From contig CM056742.1 of assembly GCA_029851415.1 (NCBI GenBank), positions 135,272,715 through 135,336,714 of the forward strand: DNA of 64,000 nucleotides, in the 5' to 3' direction. Of the stretch, positions 36,389 to 50,149 are shown piece by piece. Source of the DNA: Eretmocerus hayati (Eukaryota > Arthropoda > Insecta > Hymenoptera > Aphelinidae). The notes under the pieces were generated by a model that was not told where the DNA came from, ran no database searches, and worked only from the letters and a program-made list of their open reading frames with translations. Numbering within the stretch: the first letter of the stretch is position 1; each line of letters begins with the position of its first letter. Position numbers and translations under genes: made by a program.

Positions 36389-37160
36389 ATGCAGTAATAG
36401 ATACAAGGGTGGAAAGACCTATTTTTCACATCCCCGCGACGATCCTGACCCTCGCCTACGGCTCGGGACCGAAACCCATCGCTCGGACGCGAACATAGGT
36501 TATCGATGCACTGTGCGTAAAAGTGCACTTTGACCCAGTTTGTCGACTTTTACTCACATTTTATCGAAAGGACACTGTAAAAAATTTTTACGAAAAACTT
36601 AAACCGATTTTGCGTTCAACCAGCTGGTTGAATGAAAAATTCAACCAGTCTGGTTGAAATTTTAGTTGAAAATTCAACCAATTTTTTACAGTGTATAGTT
36701 AGATACACGGGCGTAAAATCTATTATTAGCATCCTCGTAATGATTCCAACCCTCACCTTCGGCTCGGACCGGGAATCCACCTCTCGGACGCGACAAAAAG
36801 TGTTTACACCCTTGTCTCAAAATGTACTCTTTTCGCACTGATTTCCCACATTCTGTTACAGTTTCTTGATAACCGCACTTCGATACGTGAGAATAAACAG
36901 AACATTTTTATCCAAGGGTGTCAAAATCGTCTTCTACACCTTTGTATCGAAGTTTACTCTTTTTCCCGTGTATCGAACTATACTTTTCGGTACACTGTGC
37001 GTAAAAGTGTACTTTGCGCATAGTTCGTCGACTTTCACTCACAGCTTATGAGAAAGTATGGTTAGGGACACGGGAGTCAAATCTGTTCCTCCCAATTTTG
37101 TATCAAAATGTGCTATTTTGATGAATTGGGAGTAAAAGTCGTCAAACTGTGCGTCAAGTA
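36389..37160. repeat. nested cluster of related repeat units
   Basis: Units near 36389-36570 and 36700-37060 share CTCGG(G)ACCG, CGCTCGGACGCGA-type and CACTGTGCGTAAAAGTG(C/T)AC motifs followed by GT(C)GACTTT(T/C)ACTCAC. The cluster looks like repeated insertion or tandem growth of one non-coding element. Confidence 0.6.
36573..36693. mobile_element. 121-bp MITE inserted in a repeat unit
   Basis: The termini CACTGTAAAAAATTT and AATTTTTTACAGTG are inverted. The interior includes the perfect palindrome TTCAACCAGCTGGTTGAA. The neighbouring unit at about 37045-37065 shows the uninterrupted sequence (AAAGTATGGTTAGGGACACG), so the insertion boundaries can be read directly. Confidence 0.8.
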
Positions 37161-37616
37161 CACTTTTTCGCACAGTTGTACCAAAAATTGTAAAATTCGA
37201 TTACTGCAAATCCGCGTATCTGAATCAGTTCTCATTTTGTTAACACTCACGAAGAATACCAAGTACGCTTTGTGAGTATCCGAAGGCTTTCAATTCTTAT
37301 TCAGTTACTCCCCTGATACTCATAAACTTCCTCGCTCAACCATACAATTCATGTTGAGGTCGTGTTATATACGCGCATAATAAATCCATGAGCAATTCTT
37401 TCAGCTTATCGGTGACCCGCATTCCTGACACCCTCGCCATCGACTACGATTTCTGAACAAAATTTGAGTGGTCGTCGTGCAGCTCGAAGATATTCCAAAA
37501 TACTGCATCACATAGCGAAATGTCAATCTCTGCGATAACACCCAGTCCCAAAATAGATGCACATATTACAGATGGTATTGAAATGCAGTGTATGCTGAAA
37601 TACATCGAGACTGTCA

Positions 37617-37745
37617 ATCATGCACTTAACTTTAAATCAACCACGTGGTTGAAATATGATTTCAAACACCGATTTTAACCACGCTGGTTTTCAACGGTTT
37701 CCAACCACTGCCTGAAAAATTCACTGCAAATTTTTTACAGTATAT
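37617..37745. mobile_element. TTCAACCA-family MITE remnant
   Basis: It contains CAACCACGTGGTTGAAA and ends AAATTTTTTACAGTATA, like the element at 36573-36693. Confidence 0.5.
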
Positions 37746-37959
37746 AGCAGTTGCTTCAAAGTTTAACCACTGACCATTAATCCATAGCTAGTACAAGGAA
37801 CAATCTGAATTTCCTGGAGAATTTCCATCACATTCGGAGGATTACGTACATTTTCAGAGTTGGAGTGGTAATGGTCTTTGGGATGAATGTATTTTCAGGC
37901 GTTTCAGGATACTAAACTAGATACAGCACAGTTGAAAGACGAATCTCCAACATTTTGAT

Positions 37960-40900
37960 AACTGAAAAATCCAATAGAATCTCGCACATATTTACACGAA
38001 AAAAATTGTCTGGTGGTACAACAAACTAGTTTGGTGAGCCAACAAATGCAATCTGGCAAAACAAACACCGATTTGCGAGGATTGCGTTGATTGGATTTAC
38101 CATTTGAATTTATGGAATTTGCAAAATCAAGTCTTTGGAATCAGAGGTTTGCTCTAATTACTCATTCAAAAATTCTCATATGACTAGGAGTAACTATACC
38201 GTCATAAAAAATAGCTCGATCAGGAATTACGGTAGTTTCCCCGCGGGGCTCCTGCAGGGTATCCTCGGGGCAATGTTTGTACAAAGAGTTTCATTTCTGA
38301 TGAAGAGTTCAATATATTTTTGGACATAGAAATTTCGTTAGCTCATTCTCACAAGAGATGGCTGAATGGTTTCACCTGGTCATGTGAGATTTCGATTTTG
38401 AACTGGAATAAACTCTTGTTCGTTGAGATCGGATTTTACAAACTCAGTTCGTCAATCCAACAAATATGAATCTCACAAATACGGTGTTTACTATCGCAGG
38501 TTGTGTTCGTGAATTCAACAAACTAATTTACCAATCTCCAAACATAAATTTTACAAACAGAAGTCTGTCAATCCAAAGAGCTAGTTTTTTGTCCAGAATT
38601 TCTACCTCTTCTCACTTCCAGATAACATGAATCCATTCTCCAGATATGGTTTTGACATTGACTCATTGAGTATTTCCCTGATTCCAGTTTAAACTCGTTC
38701 ATCAGATGTTGATATATCCCATTGAATGCAAATATACAATCGCTAAGGAGATAAACAGAGCAATTAGCAAGACCACATATTCATCCATCATATTTTTATT
38801 CAACTTGGATGTCCTGAAACATTTAGTTAGGAAAACTTATCAAAGCTCACTGGCTGTATCACTCAACAGGTGCAATAGCTATTCTAGGCTACTCTTCCGA
38901 GTCCGATACAAGCTATCCGCATGAGTTGCACGTATGCGTGCTACGTCAATGTCAATGAAGTTCTGTGGAGCAAACACGCAGACTATGACTGGAAAGACTA
39001 TTTTCCGATAATCGAGATCTCACGGGTGTGAAAGTAGCGAGTTTTACTTCGAAACTAGCCACGGAGTAGCAAAGTTCCTCACTGGCTCTTACTCGTACAG
39101 AATGTCATTCCAGATGATGCGCCAAAATCGAACAAGTATCCGTGTAATTTATCTGAACAGAACAGCAATTGTTACGCTCCTTCAGAAGTGAAAATTCTCA
39201 TTGATTAATACCGTCACAAAACGGGGCCATAACTCACGATGATAATATACATTTTCATGAGTTTAGTCATTGAGGTGGACTACCTGGGGTTATCATAGAC
39301 GTACACATTCCTTTGACAGATTAAATTAATTTTTTTCAATATTTCGACCAGAATACTTTGATTTTGGAACACATTTCAATGCCTTCGAACAACTTCTTAT
39401 CCTCATTTCAAGGCATAGCAAGCAATCGGAGTAGTATTCTATAGCTAGTCCATCATTTGATTGGGTAATGGTTCTACCTTGTGCCCGCAACTAGTGCAAA
39501 ATTTTTGATCGATTGCGCAGCTAGTGGTCAGCCAATTTCCTTCTCAGCTCAAAATGAACAGATGTGAGTGAATGATGATTCGCATCCGTGGAGGTTTTCA
39601 ATTCTCACACAACTGGCAATCAAAACTTTGCTGTAACTCATTCTGTGAAATGTGTCACTACTCTTTTGCGAAGACTCGATCTGCACTAGTATCATACGGT
39701 TTGAGTAGTGAAGATATATGACATTGGAGAGATTGTCGAGCAGTGTAACACTCATGGTACTTGAGTGTTTCCGCCTGTAAAGTCATTGAATGATGATTTT
39801 TTCTCTATGTTGTTCCGCATCAAACATTCATGCAGGACGTTAGAATTGATGATGATGACTCGGGTCATGTCCTGTTCGACGAGTGTGCAAGTACCCTATC
39901 AAATATTTATGCAGTTCGAATTCGAAGTTCCCTAATCAACGGGGTGTTCACAGCATCCTGATGCACTCAAAATGTTTCCACCAGCTAATTATTTGATTTC
40001 AACCACAGTCCTTGTATCATTTCATCTCTTTATCGAACTGTAGATGCATTTGGAATGAGGATCAAACAAGAATAAGATGATGACGCTAAGAATCGAAAAT
40101 TACACAATAGAAAACACAACATACGATTCATATCATAGAAATACGATCTACCTAAACCTTTCCAGTCACAACTGATATTTGAATACGATCAATCGATACA
40201 ATACTGAATAGGTGTTGAATGAGTGAAACAGTCAACGAATAGTCAGACATCAATATATCTGATCCAACAGCCAATTAGGAAGTTACAAATCCTACCGTTC
40301 TGTTCAAAATACTATAGCAACCTCCAACATTTTCTGGACTCATTGCAGAGATAGGTTGATGACGGCAAGGAGATATAAGATGACCACGCATCGGAATCAT
40401 ACTTTGGAAACGACTAATTTCCTGTCCGATAGCTCAAGTGATAAAAGCTTAAGAGGCGAAGGAAGAATGATGATGGATTGTTGTCCCAATGAATCAGTCA
40501 TTTCTGATTGAATTCCTTAAGAACATAGGTACGCATGTGCTGCGGCTGATTGACTGAAATCGCGAAACATTGGGACGGATCACGAAGTGTAGCTATTTTT
40601 AATTGGTGAATGAAGGAAAAATTCATTTCATTCGGTTGAACAATGAGTCACTGAGAAATTCGACCCACTCCAAAGTAAATGTCACAGTGGTGCATGTCAA
40701 TGAATAGTGTATTTGATATTGGATCTTTCCATTGGGTGATTTTTGAACCAGATCAATTTCACTCTTCAATCGATCAAATGCTGAATTGACGCTGAAACCT
40801 GTCTTTCTGGTGATATTAACGATTTTCACTGGTGAAATTGAAAGCCAAACGATTATCGTATTCTTGATTCTACAACAGCCCTAGGCTAAGAAATAGACTA

Positions 40901-42080
40901 TGAGTATTTCCCGACCATTGAACTAAGTGTAAACAAACAAAAGGCCCGAGGCCTAATTGAATAATGGTTGGAGCTCAACGATAGTGTGCAGATTAAGTTC
41001 TACCAGTGAGTCGAAACTCTGGGATCTAATCTATTGAGGTTACTCGGTTTTTCCTGGATACAATTTCTTTCACGAGCAGAGCAATTAATCTTACTAAAGG
41101 TTCTCAAAGGGATTGAGTCAAAATGAGCATCAATGATCAACCAACTTTCCTTCAACCACCGAATCCATTGGCCCCAAATTATCTACATGAACTTATCACT
41201 ACTCAAATTTGACTTTCATCTTGCTCAACTTATTATTGCACGAGGTCAAGTCAGGGTACACCAGGTCTTTTTTTCTCCATACCATGAGGCACTGGTCACT
41301 ATCACCAGGGGTACGAAATCCACTAGAATTTGAATGGGACAGAATATCTCTACTCTTTTTAAAAGTCACTAACACGTCAATTTTTCTGAGGCAACAGTTG
41401 CTACCTCGGATAAATATCCATTCGCGGAGGAACAGTTTGCATGCTGCGCACGTGTAGCAGCGATACAGTATATCAACAAATACGCGCGCGCGCCTCTCGC
41501 AAGTGGCGCACGCCGACTGATCTTCGGCCTGGAGATGCAGGACGTGAACGTGTTTAATACTCTGCTTACCTGCGCGCACGCGCCTCGTCACCTGAACCGC
41601 GTGCTTTTCACCTTTGTTCATCCGCACTCGTACTCCTCTCCGACTCTGTTTTCCTCTCTCCCATAGGTATCTGAACGTGAGGTCAGCGGAGCGTTCAGGT
41701 TTGGAAAGGGTTATCCGATTTGGTCATGCGGTTCATCCTGAAAAATTCAGAGGGATTTGCAATTCCTGTGATATTTCTGTGAAAATTCAACGACATGTCT
41801 GAAAATATCACGTAGGGACTTCTGTTCAATTCCTCAAATATTTCCTCGTGAATCTATAATCCTCCGAGCCAACTCTTGAGATTGAAATATCTTTGGGATC
41901 TCATAAAAAAATTAGCGAACATTTCTCTACAGATCTCCATCTCAGACGCATCTCACACATCGTTTGTGGAGCTCGACATTGAGTTTTTTTTTCTTGCTTG
42001 CGGCGTCCACTTCAACTATCTGATCCCTAAAAAGCAAGAAGGATCCCCCCCCTCAAATTCATGGGGTGTGACGATCTCCC
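37960..42080. other. no gene recognised
   Basis: Frames are short and motif-free. The segment 38025-38600 repeats ACAAACT/CCAACAAA-type strings and may be an old element. A CG-rich stretch around 41440-41720 carries a donor-like CGCAGgtaagc on the minus strand and could be a promoter or 5' exon, but nothing confirms it. Confidence 0.4.
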
Positions 42081-42089
42081 ATCCCTAGT

Positions 42090-42700
42090 TAACGGGACAC
42101 CGTACCCGCGCCTCTGGTCCGAATCGGGTTCAGTGTCTTGGTTTTAAAACTTGACGAATCTTCGGCCCCAGTCAGCGCCCGCTGGAGCGTGGAAATCGCG
42201 TATCTCTATCCAGTGGGCACGGTAGCTACAATGCGCGGGGCCGAGTGGATCTCAGAACTCGGGACAGGACTGCCTTGAGTGGCGAATCGACGCGAGACTT
42301 GAATGACTTACTCGGTGATACGAGGGACTCCCTGGGACCCAAAAAAACTCAGATGAGCCTCCCCCCCCCCCAGTTCCTCGCTGATGGCGGCCACAGCCAC
42401 GTGCTGGGGCTTAATTCCAGTTCCGAATAATGCGACATGAAGCTGCATGAGGCTTAGTTCGATTACACGTCTTATGCAGCCCCGTGTCAGAGGTCAGAAC
42501 CAGGCACCTGACCGACTCAGAATTCGGTAATCGGTACAAATAATCGAATCATTCCGAACCCTTCGTGGTTCTGGAATGTTCCCCTTCCGAACCAACCTGC
42601 TGGCAGAACGTACCCTCGCAACACGTCTATGGGGGCATGCCAGGGTGAAGCTGAAAGCCGGGACCGGAGGGTATGAATGATGAATGATTAATGCCTGATC
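42090..42700 (+). mobile_element. GC-rich retroelement remnant, copy A
   Basis: This GC-rich block shares CGGCCCCAGTCAGCGCCCGC, (A)GAATTCGGTA(A/G)TCGG and GCTGGCAG(A/G)(A/G)CGTA with the complement of 50150-50600. It ends in a TGAATGATGAATGATTAATG simple tail, as is common at 3' ends of non-LTR retrotransposons. No reverse transcriptase remains. Confidence 0.55.
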
Positions 42701-42989
42701 TGATTTCTACAGTATGATAAAGATCCACGTGAAAATTCTGGAAATTCATATAACAGACTATTTTGTCCCTTCTTTTTCGCTCGGTGACCTTGGACGGACT
42801 CAAAAACTGAGAGTTGGGCGTCCATATGAATACTTATGGGGCCGAAGATTTTCGTGGATATCTACGAAACCGTTCACCTCAGCTGTAAATTGGATACTTG
42901 CATACAACGTGCATCAAGTACCCGATCACGGGAAGGTAGGGCTACTGCCATACAAATCAAAAAAGACGTAAGTGAAATATTTATCAGAA

Positions 42990-45900
42990 GTGAGTTATTG
43001 ATACCATGGTGCAGTCAGTGACAAAATGTGCCCGATTATCCTAATGAAAAAAATGAGGAAGAATTGAGTATGTCTTGAAAGTGTGTTTTCATTCTGGAAA
43101 ATGCACGCGTGAGATAGTCCTGGCCAAACTTTGAAGCTGTTTTTCTCGATTCCAGGTTCGGTGCACATACGTCTTTTTCGATTTTACGGCAGTATAGTCT
43201 CCATGCAGGCTGATGATGACAAAGAAACGGAAGTAAAGCCATCGCGATATTCTGCACCTGTTCTTCGGATCTCGAGACGTTAATTGAAACTGATCTATGA
43301 GGCGAATCCTCGAACTGAGCAATGATTAGCTGAGACCGGCAATCATTGAAGCGAGTACTTACCGCGGATATTGTTACAGACAATTTCAAAGCGGTGCAGA
43401 CTCCGTGCACTGCGCACTCAGGAAGTTATTTGCCTTTTACTCCGATTCTCTTGCAATTTGGACTGGAAGACAAGAAAACGAGTACATATCATCATCTCCC
43501 TTGAATTCGTTCAGATGATTGGATGATGAATGCCGGGATAACTTGAGCGCAGACACCTTCTAACTTATAAGATCCAGGCATATTGTGATTCGTCTTCTCC
43601 TTTAATTCTTTCATGATTTTGATCAACGGACGAGGAGACGAATTTTTTCATCACCGAATTTGAATTGAATAACTTTCAGCGTACACGCTTTAACTTTGAA
43701 CATTCTTTCTCATATTCATCAGATTGATGAACATTTCAACGATACTGATTCCTTGGGATGGGTTTAAAAAACAACATCTATTGATCATAATATTGATTCA
43801 AGCATCTGCGAAGTGAAGAGTTGAATGCCTCTTCACAACTCGAAATTATTTCATGGAATTCAAATCAACTGAATAACTCTTCCAACTCGCATCTATGTAT
43901 CCGATTCAGAATACGTATTCGCTTTATCCAAGCTTGCGGAAGTTTCAATGCCCGCTTTGAATATATCACGTACAATCGAGCGCTAAAAAGTTTAATCCAA
44001 GGCTTACAGCTGCTAGAATCTGAACAAATGCACGTGTAACTCCTCTACAACAATCGGGAAGCTTATGCAACAGTGTTTTTGTACCGATATGTTCACTCAT
44101 TGCTTACTTTCAATGTTAAAATTCTATGATGATCATCGATGAATATTGATCTATCTCTTTACAAATTTTTCTCATCATTGTCTGATCTCTTGGAATTCTT
44201 ACCACCCTCAAGTGTGAAAAGCCATTATATGAGCTCATGTGGTACCCACAATTAGTATAAGATTATGGTCCTAGAGCAATTTCAACCGTCTCCAAAAATA
44301 TACGTATTGAAGAATCGCATCTAAAATTATTGATTGTTTCGATGAACGTCATGGTTTTATCAGTTATGAAAGAACAATGATACGATAATTGAGAAATTGA
44401 GTGATGTGAACGGTTGCGAGCCGGATGATGGATATTGATGGCGTTTCAACCTCTAAAATAATAAAATAGCTGAATACGCCACTCAAATCGCATGCCCCAC
44501 TTAGAAATCTCAAAATATTGAACGGGAGATCGAGCTCGTCAATACTCATAAATACGATTAATTAGCAGTGCAGGACTTCAAGGGAATGTTACTAAGCGTT
44601 GGTTAGTCTGATTATAGGAAAGATAAGAAATTAAAAGAGAGAGAGAGCCCTTTAAAATTGCAATCATGGATATTCAGACAGATTCAAGGCTCTTGGATTC
44701 CATATCTATCAATAGCATGACATGCGATTCTGAGAAATTCTCATCGCAAATATTCATTGTGATCTATATTTTATGTCGTTTATTCATTGGAAAATTACCA
44801 ACGGAAAGGTCGGTAACAGATCCCTCAGTTTCAGATGGTCATGCGTGCGGCAAATGGATAATACAGGAATAATAATGGTTCAATACATTACATCTTAGAG
44901 AACATCTGGAATTCACAAGGATATCCTTACACAGATTGCTGTTTCAATAGGTAGAAGTATACATTCTTCATTACAGATACCAGCAAAAATGACAAAGTTC
45001 CAATCTCGCTGGATGAATTTATCCTTGGCACTGAATATGCATCGGACACGAAAATGATGACATACTCTGTGTCTGAGCCTTCAATCAAGTGGTTGTTATT
45101 TCTTTTCAGGTTTATCTATGGATTCTAGTGGAAATATTGGTAAATTCAAATGAGGCAGGTGTGAAGGAAGTCTATCTCTCACATACAATAATTTTGTGGA
45201 TATTCTCACGGAAACGAAGAGTGCAACTGAGATGAAGAGAGAAAGATAGGGGGTACAGGAGAATGAAAATAATGATAAAGTATGCAGACATATGTGAATT
45301 CCCAATTGATTCAGTCTGTACGGAGTATTCTTTTTGACCGTCGTTCTCTTCATTCGCTGCTAAATTAGCTATTCATAAGTACATTTTACCGGTGAGCTGG
45401 ACAAAAAGTGACGGGAGCGATGAAAATTGAGAACGAGACGTCATTAGCTTGCAAGCTTTTTCTGAGCTCGTAGATCTCATGAAGGATGGAAATTTGCTGG
45501 CAGAATTTTCTTTTGTCTTCGTCCCGAAATTATACTCCGAATACCACAACCATGTCTCAATATTGGTATCATGAATGATTGGTAAAAGCTACGTGGAATC
45601 ATTGGGAGTCACAGAAATTCTATTTGAATGCAAAAGCTGAAACATTTTGATGATGAAAAGCTACAATATATTTATATGAGAAGAAAACTCGTGAGGAAAA
45701 TCATGATCAGAATTGATTGAAACTTGACCGATGTTGGAAGTAGACAAGAGTAGGGATATGAATTGTTGGGGGTCCAAGGTGATGCTAATGACCATTGTCG
45801 AGATTGAGGAAAACAAAGGAAAAAGATCCTACAGGAGCAACGGGCCGAATCGAACAGTCTACTTCAAACTGATACGAATGAGTGAGAAGAGGTATAACAG

Positions 45901-46800
45901 GAAATAGGCAAAGCTCGAAGTTGAAGTTTGTGAAGATATTGTGGACGCTAACTCTCCGGATTGTATGGTGAGTAGATCCGCAGAAATTGGCTCGGAACAT
46001 TCTCAAAAGTGGACAAAATGCAAAGGTGAACGTCTAGACCCACGAGTTGGGTTTTTCACTACTAATCTCATCTGAATTGGATATCAAGAGTCAAAAATAT
46101 AGGAATTCAAAAAAAATTTTACGTGTTAAATCCCGTAAGGACTCAGCTCGAGATCGCGATTCGACCATGGAAATGACAGCTACGGAAATGACATTCCGTG
46201 TTTGATCAGTGAATACGGATCAGGGAGTTAATGAATCGTTTATTCCGCTTAGCACGGCCTTTTGCACACCAAATACTTCCAGAAAGTTGGACGAGAACTT
46301 GGGCTATCGATATCTTAGCCTTGTTGCAAGATGCGTACGGAAAAGACACTCTCATTTACCGCGGCATTTTTTCGGAGAGAAGTACTTCACCACTTCTTGG
46401 GAATTAAGCGATGGATGTTCATACCGCAGTTGTTCGATGGTTTGAAGCGAGAGGATCAAAATTTGCCCATGAGCGGACGCTTACAAGTTGATAGACTCTC
46501 TCACGCACCACATATTGTCAAAACAGTAATTTTGGCGCAAATTCGGAGACATAATGTACACACAGCGTTGGATGGGTACATAACCTAGTTGCGACTTCTA
46601 AACTATGAGAACATGTTCAAAATATATCCAAATTAGATGTTTTTTGTGGGGAAATCATTCAGAAACCATATATCACCATACCATGCAGTTTAATGCCGAA
46701 TTTGAAGGTGCGGACATGCCATGAAAATGACATTTTCACTACTATAGGGACTAAAAGACGCGTTTTATACTCTCGGTTTGCGAAGCGTGAATGACGCGAG
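42990..46800. other. no gene recognised
   Basis: A minus-strand frame (43036-43410) contains a good donor (CCGCGgtaagt at about 43366), but no Ig or other motif. It could be an upstream UTR exon of beat. Other frames are motif-free. Confidence 0.35.
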
Positions 46801-46814
46801 TTTTCGTTCCCTCG

Positions 46815-46954
46815 TAGTAAGAAGTGAAATACGCAACTGGGGAGAAAAGAGGACGATCACCTCCCGAGCCTCCATCGTTCTTGGTTGCTTTGAGCATTAA
46901 TATCCACCTGGGAGGGACTCGTCCTCTTTTACTCCCTAGTTGCGTAATGTACTA
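46815..46954. mobile_element. palindromic MITE
   Basis: The arms 46815-46865 and 46907-46954 share ACGCAACT.GGGAG.AAAAG and AGGACGA in inverted orientation. Confidence 0.6.
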
Positions 46955-47199
46955 TTTGATCATTAATTTGCACCCTTCAAACCTCAAGCTTGGTCTAATC
47001 CGACCTTTTTCTCAAGAAGAACACAAAAACGTACATGAGAAACGTGTTTTGCACAATCAATTGAGAATGCGCAGACGCCACAACAGACTGAGACCCATTG
47101 CGAGCAAGTTTCAGCGGATCTACTCATGTACATATTTTTTGAGTCCCTTACGGATATACGACTGTTGATTCACTATGGTTCGACTCCTGGGATCGTATA

Positions 47200-49020
47200 C
47201 AAATTTCCATATCCTCAACATACCGAACTTATTTGAAGCAGCTCTGGGAACTCGATCCAGCGTCAGAATCTCGGTCGTAGAATGCATAACGCGAGCAGCT
47301 CGTTAGCTAGAAAATTGCAGAATACCGAAGTCTTGTAGTTTATTCGACGAGTCATCGAGGTTCGAGCAAATGAATTTATGTCCGCAATCAAGCGCATACG
47401 AGCATGAATTCGTAATTTATACGACTCAACATCAAGGATTTTTGCATCGCAAATCCACGTGAAATACTTTCATCGATCAAACGCTACCACCTTTCGGTTT
47501 TGTGCACCGCATGCATAAGCTCTCATTCCGTGCTAACGATTGCGACACATTTATGCGCTCTTTTGAGCTTAGCTCCGTTATTTGATGTCTCTGCGATCAA
47601 GATGCACGATGCGAGTGCATCAAAATTTCAATGAGAGCTATTCTGTGTAAGTTTGATGACTCGTTTCATTGATTGGAATCACTTATGCATGCTTTAAGAA
47701 ATCAACTTAGATCGCTTCTTTCTGAGATCATAGTCAATGTCTCGTTTGTGGATAGCTGCATGATTATTCTTGTTGTATCCTAATTCGTGACTGAACCCTC
47801 CTAGCCAAACATGGCTGTTTATTGATAGATACTGTGGTATGAGTACTTGGTCTCATTCCGAAATTTGAGCCTCAATGAGATTGGAAATCGTTTGCAAGAT
47901 TCCTACCGAGAGGTAAAAGACATTATTTTGAAGACGATCAATTTTGAAATCATGCTATCATGAAGTTCAACTTTGAAGGGCCCCTATTCCTGTATGTATT
48001 GATTCTCTCAAAAATCATAGTCAAATGAGAAATAAGTAGTTCCTAGGTAACTTGGACGTCAAAACGATTTTTTTTCAAATGGAAATACCCAATTTCATGC
48101 TCGGATCCTGGGGAAAAATTGAGAATTATGCAATTGTTGTAAAAAATATTTTTCTATCTGACTTGACCTTTGTCAAATAAAAAAAGATTGATGCCGGTAG
48201 ACGTAACCTCCGTAGCTCCAAGAGTGAGCGTGGGATGGAATTTGCTTACGTCCAGAGTGAAAACGAGCTAGTGACCCTGGTTTTGACCTTAGTGGCGGCT
48301 ATTGAGGAGACATTGAGAGCTCGACTGCATTTTCAAGACCAATGCAATGGGAGTGACATCCAACTTCCTATGAAAATGATCTCCAAGGTCAAAATTGAAG
48401 ACATTGGAAAACTTTCCTTCTCAAATGATGGGGCGCGTGTTTTTTTCTGCAATCCCCAACCGTTTTCATGAAAAAACAAAAGGGGTTGGGTACTCACTTT
48501 TCGAACTCCTGGTATATATACATGTGATAGATAAGTGTGAGATTCTCAAATAATCCGATAGTTCTAAAGCTGACTCACTCAACTAGGGAGTGAATTCTCA
48601 CTAAATTCATAAAGTGGTGAACTCAAGTTTGACGATGGAAAGTAGAAAATGCCGGAATCGTAAATAATCAAGGAAACGAGGGCAGAGAAGACACGCTTCC
48701 CGAGAGGATCAGTTGGTCTCTGTTGCAAGTAGCAAGTTATGAAAAAGTGCTGCCTCGCAACACGATGACGAGTTGCAAGAGCCAAGAGTGAAAACGAGCA
48801 GAAAAGAAGATCCATAGCTTTTGCACGTTGAGCATGATGAAAACGGCTGGGGGCCAACCTGCAGATTATATTACAGTTTTCTGACGTCTACCGAGGTTCT
48901 GAGAGAATGATATAAAAGGAATGTAAATGCATCAATCTTTTCTCTCTTTCTTCGCTCATGTACAGATCTGAGATGGTCATTTTCATCCTTGTCGGTGTTT
49001 AGCTCATCTGAAGATCAACA
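47200..49020. other. no gene recognised
   Basis: There are only short frames. A minus-strand stretch near 48820 reads like a signal peptide (MDLLFCSFSLLALA) but has no convincing splice donor. Confidence 0.4.
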
Positions 49021-49029
49021 CCGGGTCCT

Positions 49030-49157
49030 CCCTGGTAGAAATTCACTTCGATGTAACACATTAATAGACATAAAATGGCTATTTTTGGCCAATTTTGGCT
49101 GAAAATGGCCAATTTATGGCTAATAATGTGTTACATTAATATGAATTTCTACCAGGG
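49030..49157. mobile_element. 128-bp MITE, CCCTGGTAGAAATTCA termini
   Basis: The perfect 16-bp terminal inverted repeats CCCTGGTAGAAATTCA/TGAATTTCTACCAGGG are followed inward by TGTAACACATTA in both arms. The centre is AT-rich with repeated GGCCAATTT and TGGCT. Confidence 0.85.
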
Positions 49158-50149
49158 CTATAGCAATATGATGAATGTGAACTTGGATTGGCAGGTAGAT
49201 TACTATAATATCGATCCATGTGATTATTTTCATTCTATGGCAGTGTAGTCATGCGCGTAGAATCGAGAATAGTTTTATGGTGAAGCGGATTCTGGATATA
49301 CTTAGATTCGGATGAGGTTATGAAAGAGCCAGATTCCTCTTTAAAAATGCATCATCAGAGTTGGAATCAGATTTCGTGGGTGTGGTTATACACGTGTCAC
49401 AAGCTGTTCCGTTCCAGGATGTACTTTTCTCCGTTGATTCGCTCGATTTGTCAGATCGAAGTCTATATCTTTCCTGCTACCTCAAAGATAAATTGGTTCT
49501 AGAGCGGAATGGATTCGATTTTTCATGAATACGTCAATCCGATATATCCTGAAAATTTTCAGATCACATCATCGGGTCATCCAAGATCATGACCCTTTTC
49601 TACTATAGCGTTGTAACAGATTCTGTCAAAAATGCTAAAGTCTAGTCTCGTCTTGAGTACGTCAGGCTCGAACCCATATTCTTCATCGAACGCTTTGTTC
49701 TCAAGAAGCAATAGCATTGCAGTATATGTAGCGATAGATCTTGAGTATATATTGTACAAGATATACTTGACCTTGTTTCCCATACTTGAAATACATGCAC
49801 ATGATCATTTTGAGGAACAAAGGCTCTCATTCACGGGATTTACCTTTGTCAATTGTTTTCGACTTTCATGGTCCATTGTTCTGTTATGAGTTCGTAGACG
49901 GAGATTTCTGCCATTGTGCCAAGAATTTTCAATCTCTTTTGAGAGACTGCAATTGAGATCGGATGAGGACAGGTTTTGACAAAAGGCGTAGATATGTAAT
50001 AAGATGAGGAAGGTGTTGGAATCGTAAGCATTCTTCTTGTTGTCGCTTTTAACGATAACAAATTACTCACAGAATCAGTCGAGGTTCGAATTTGGGAGCT
50101 TTCAAGGATTTGCAGGATTCCGGAATGATACGATACAGGAAGGATTATT

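Noticed and set aside
41199..41627. 142-codon minus-strand frame in a CG-rich patch with a donor-like CGCAGgtaagc
   Set aside because: It has no motif and is not phase-linked to any exon I could find. At best it is a UTR exon, so it was not called.
42836..43021. Plus-strand frame with an Ig-like B strand (FVDIYETVHLSCKLD) and a gtaagt further on
   Set aside because: It is only 61 codons, with a stop just before the ATG, no WYK or DxGxYxC partner nearby, and it adjoins a retroelement remnant. A chance resemblance is likely.
48720..48830. Minus-strand signal-peptide-like MDLLFCSFSLLALA as an alternative beat first exon
   Set aside because: It has no good donor in phase 1. The exon at 35584-35647 has a strong donor and the right phase.
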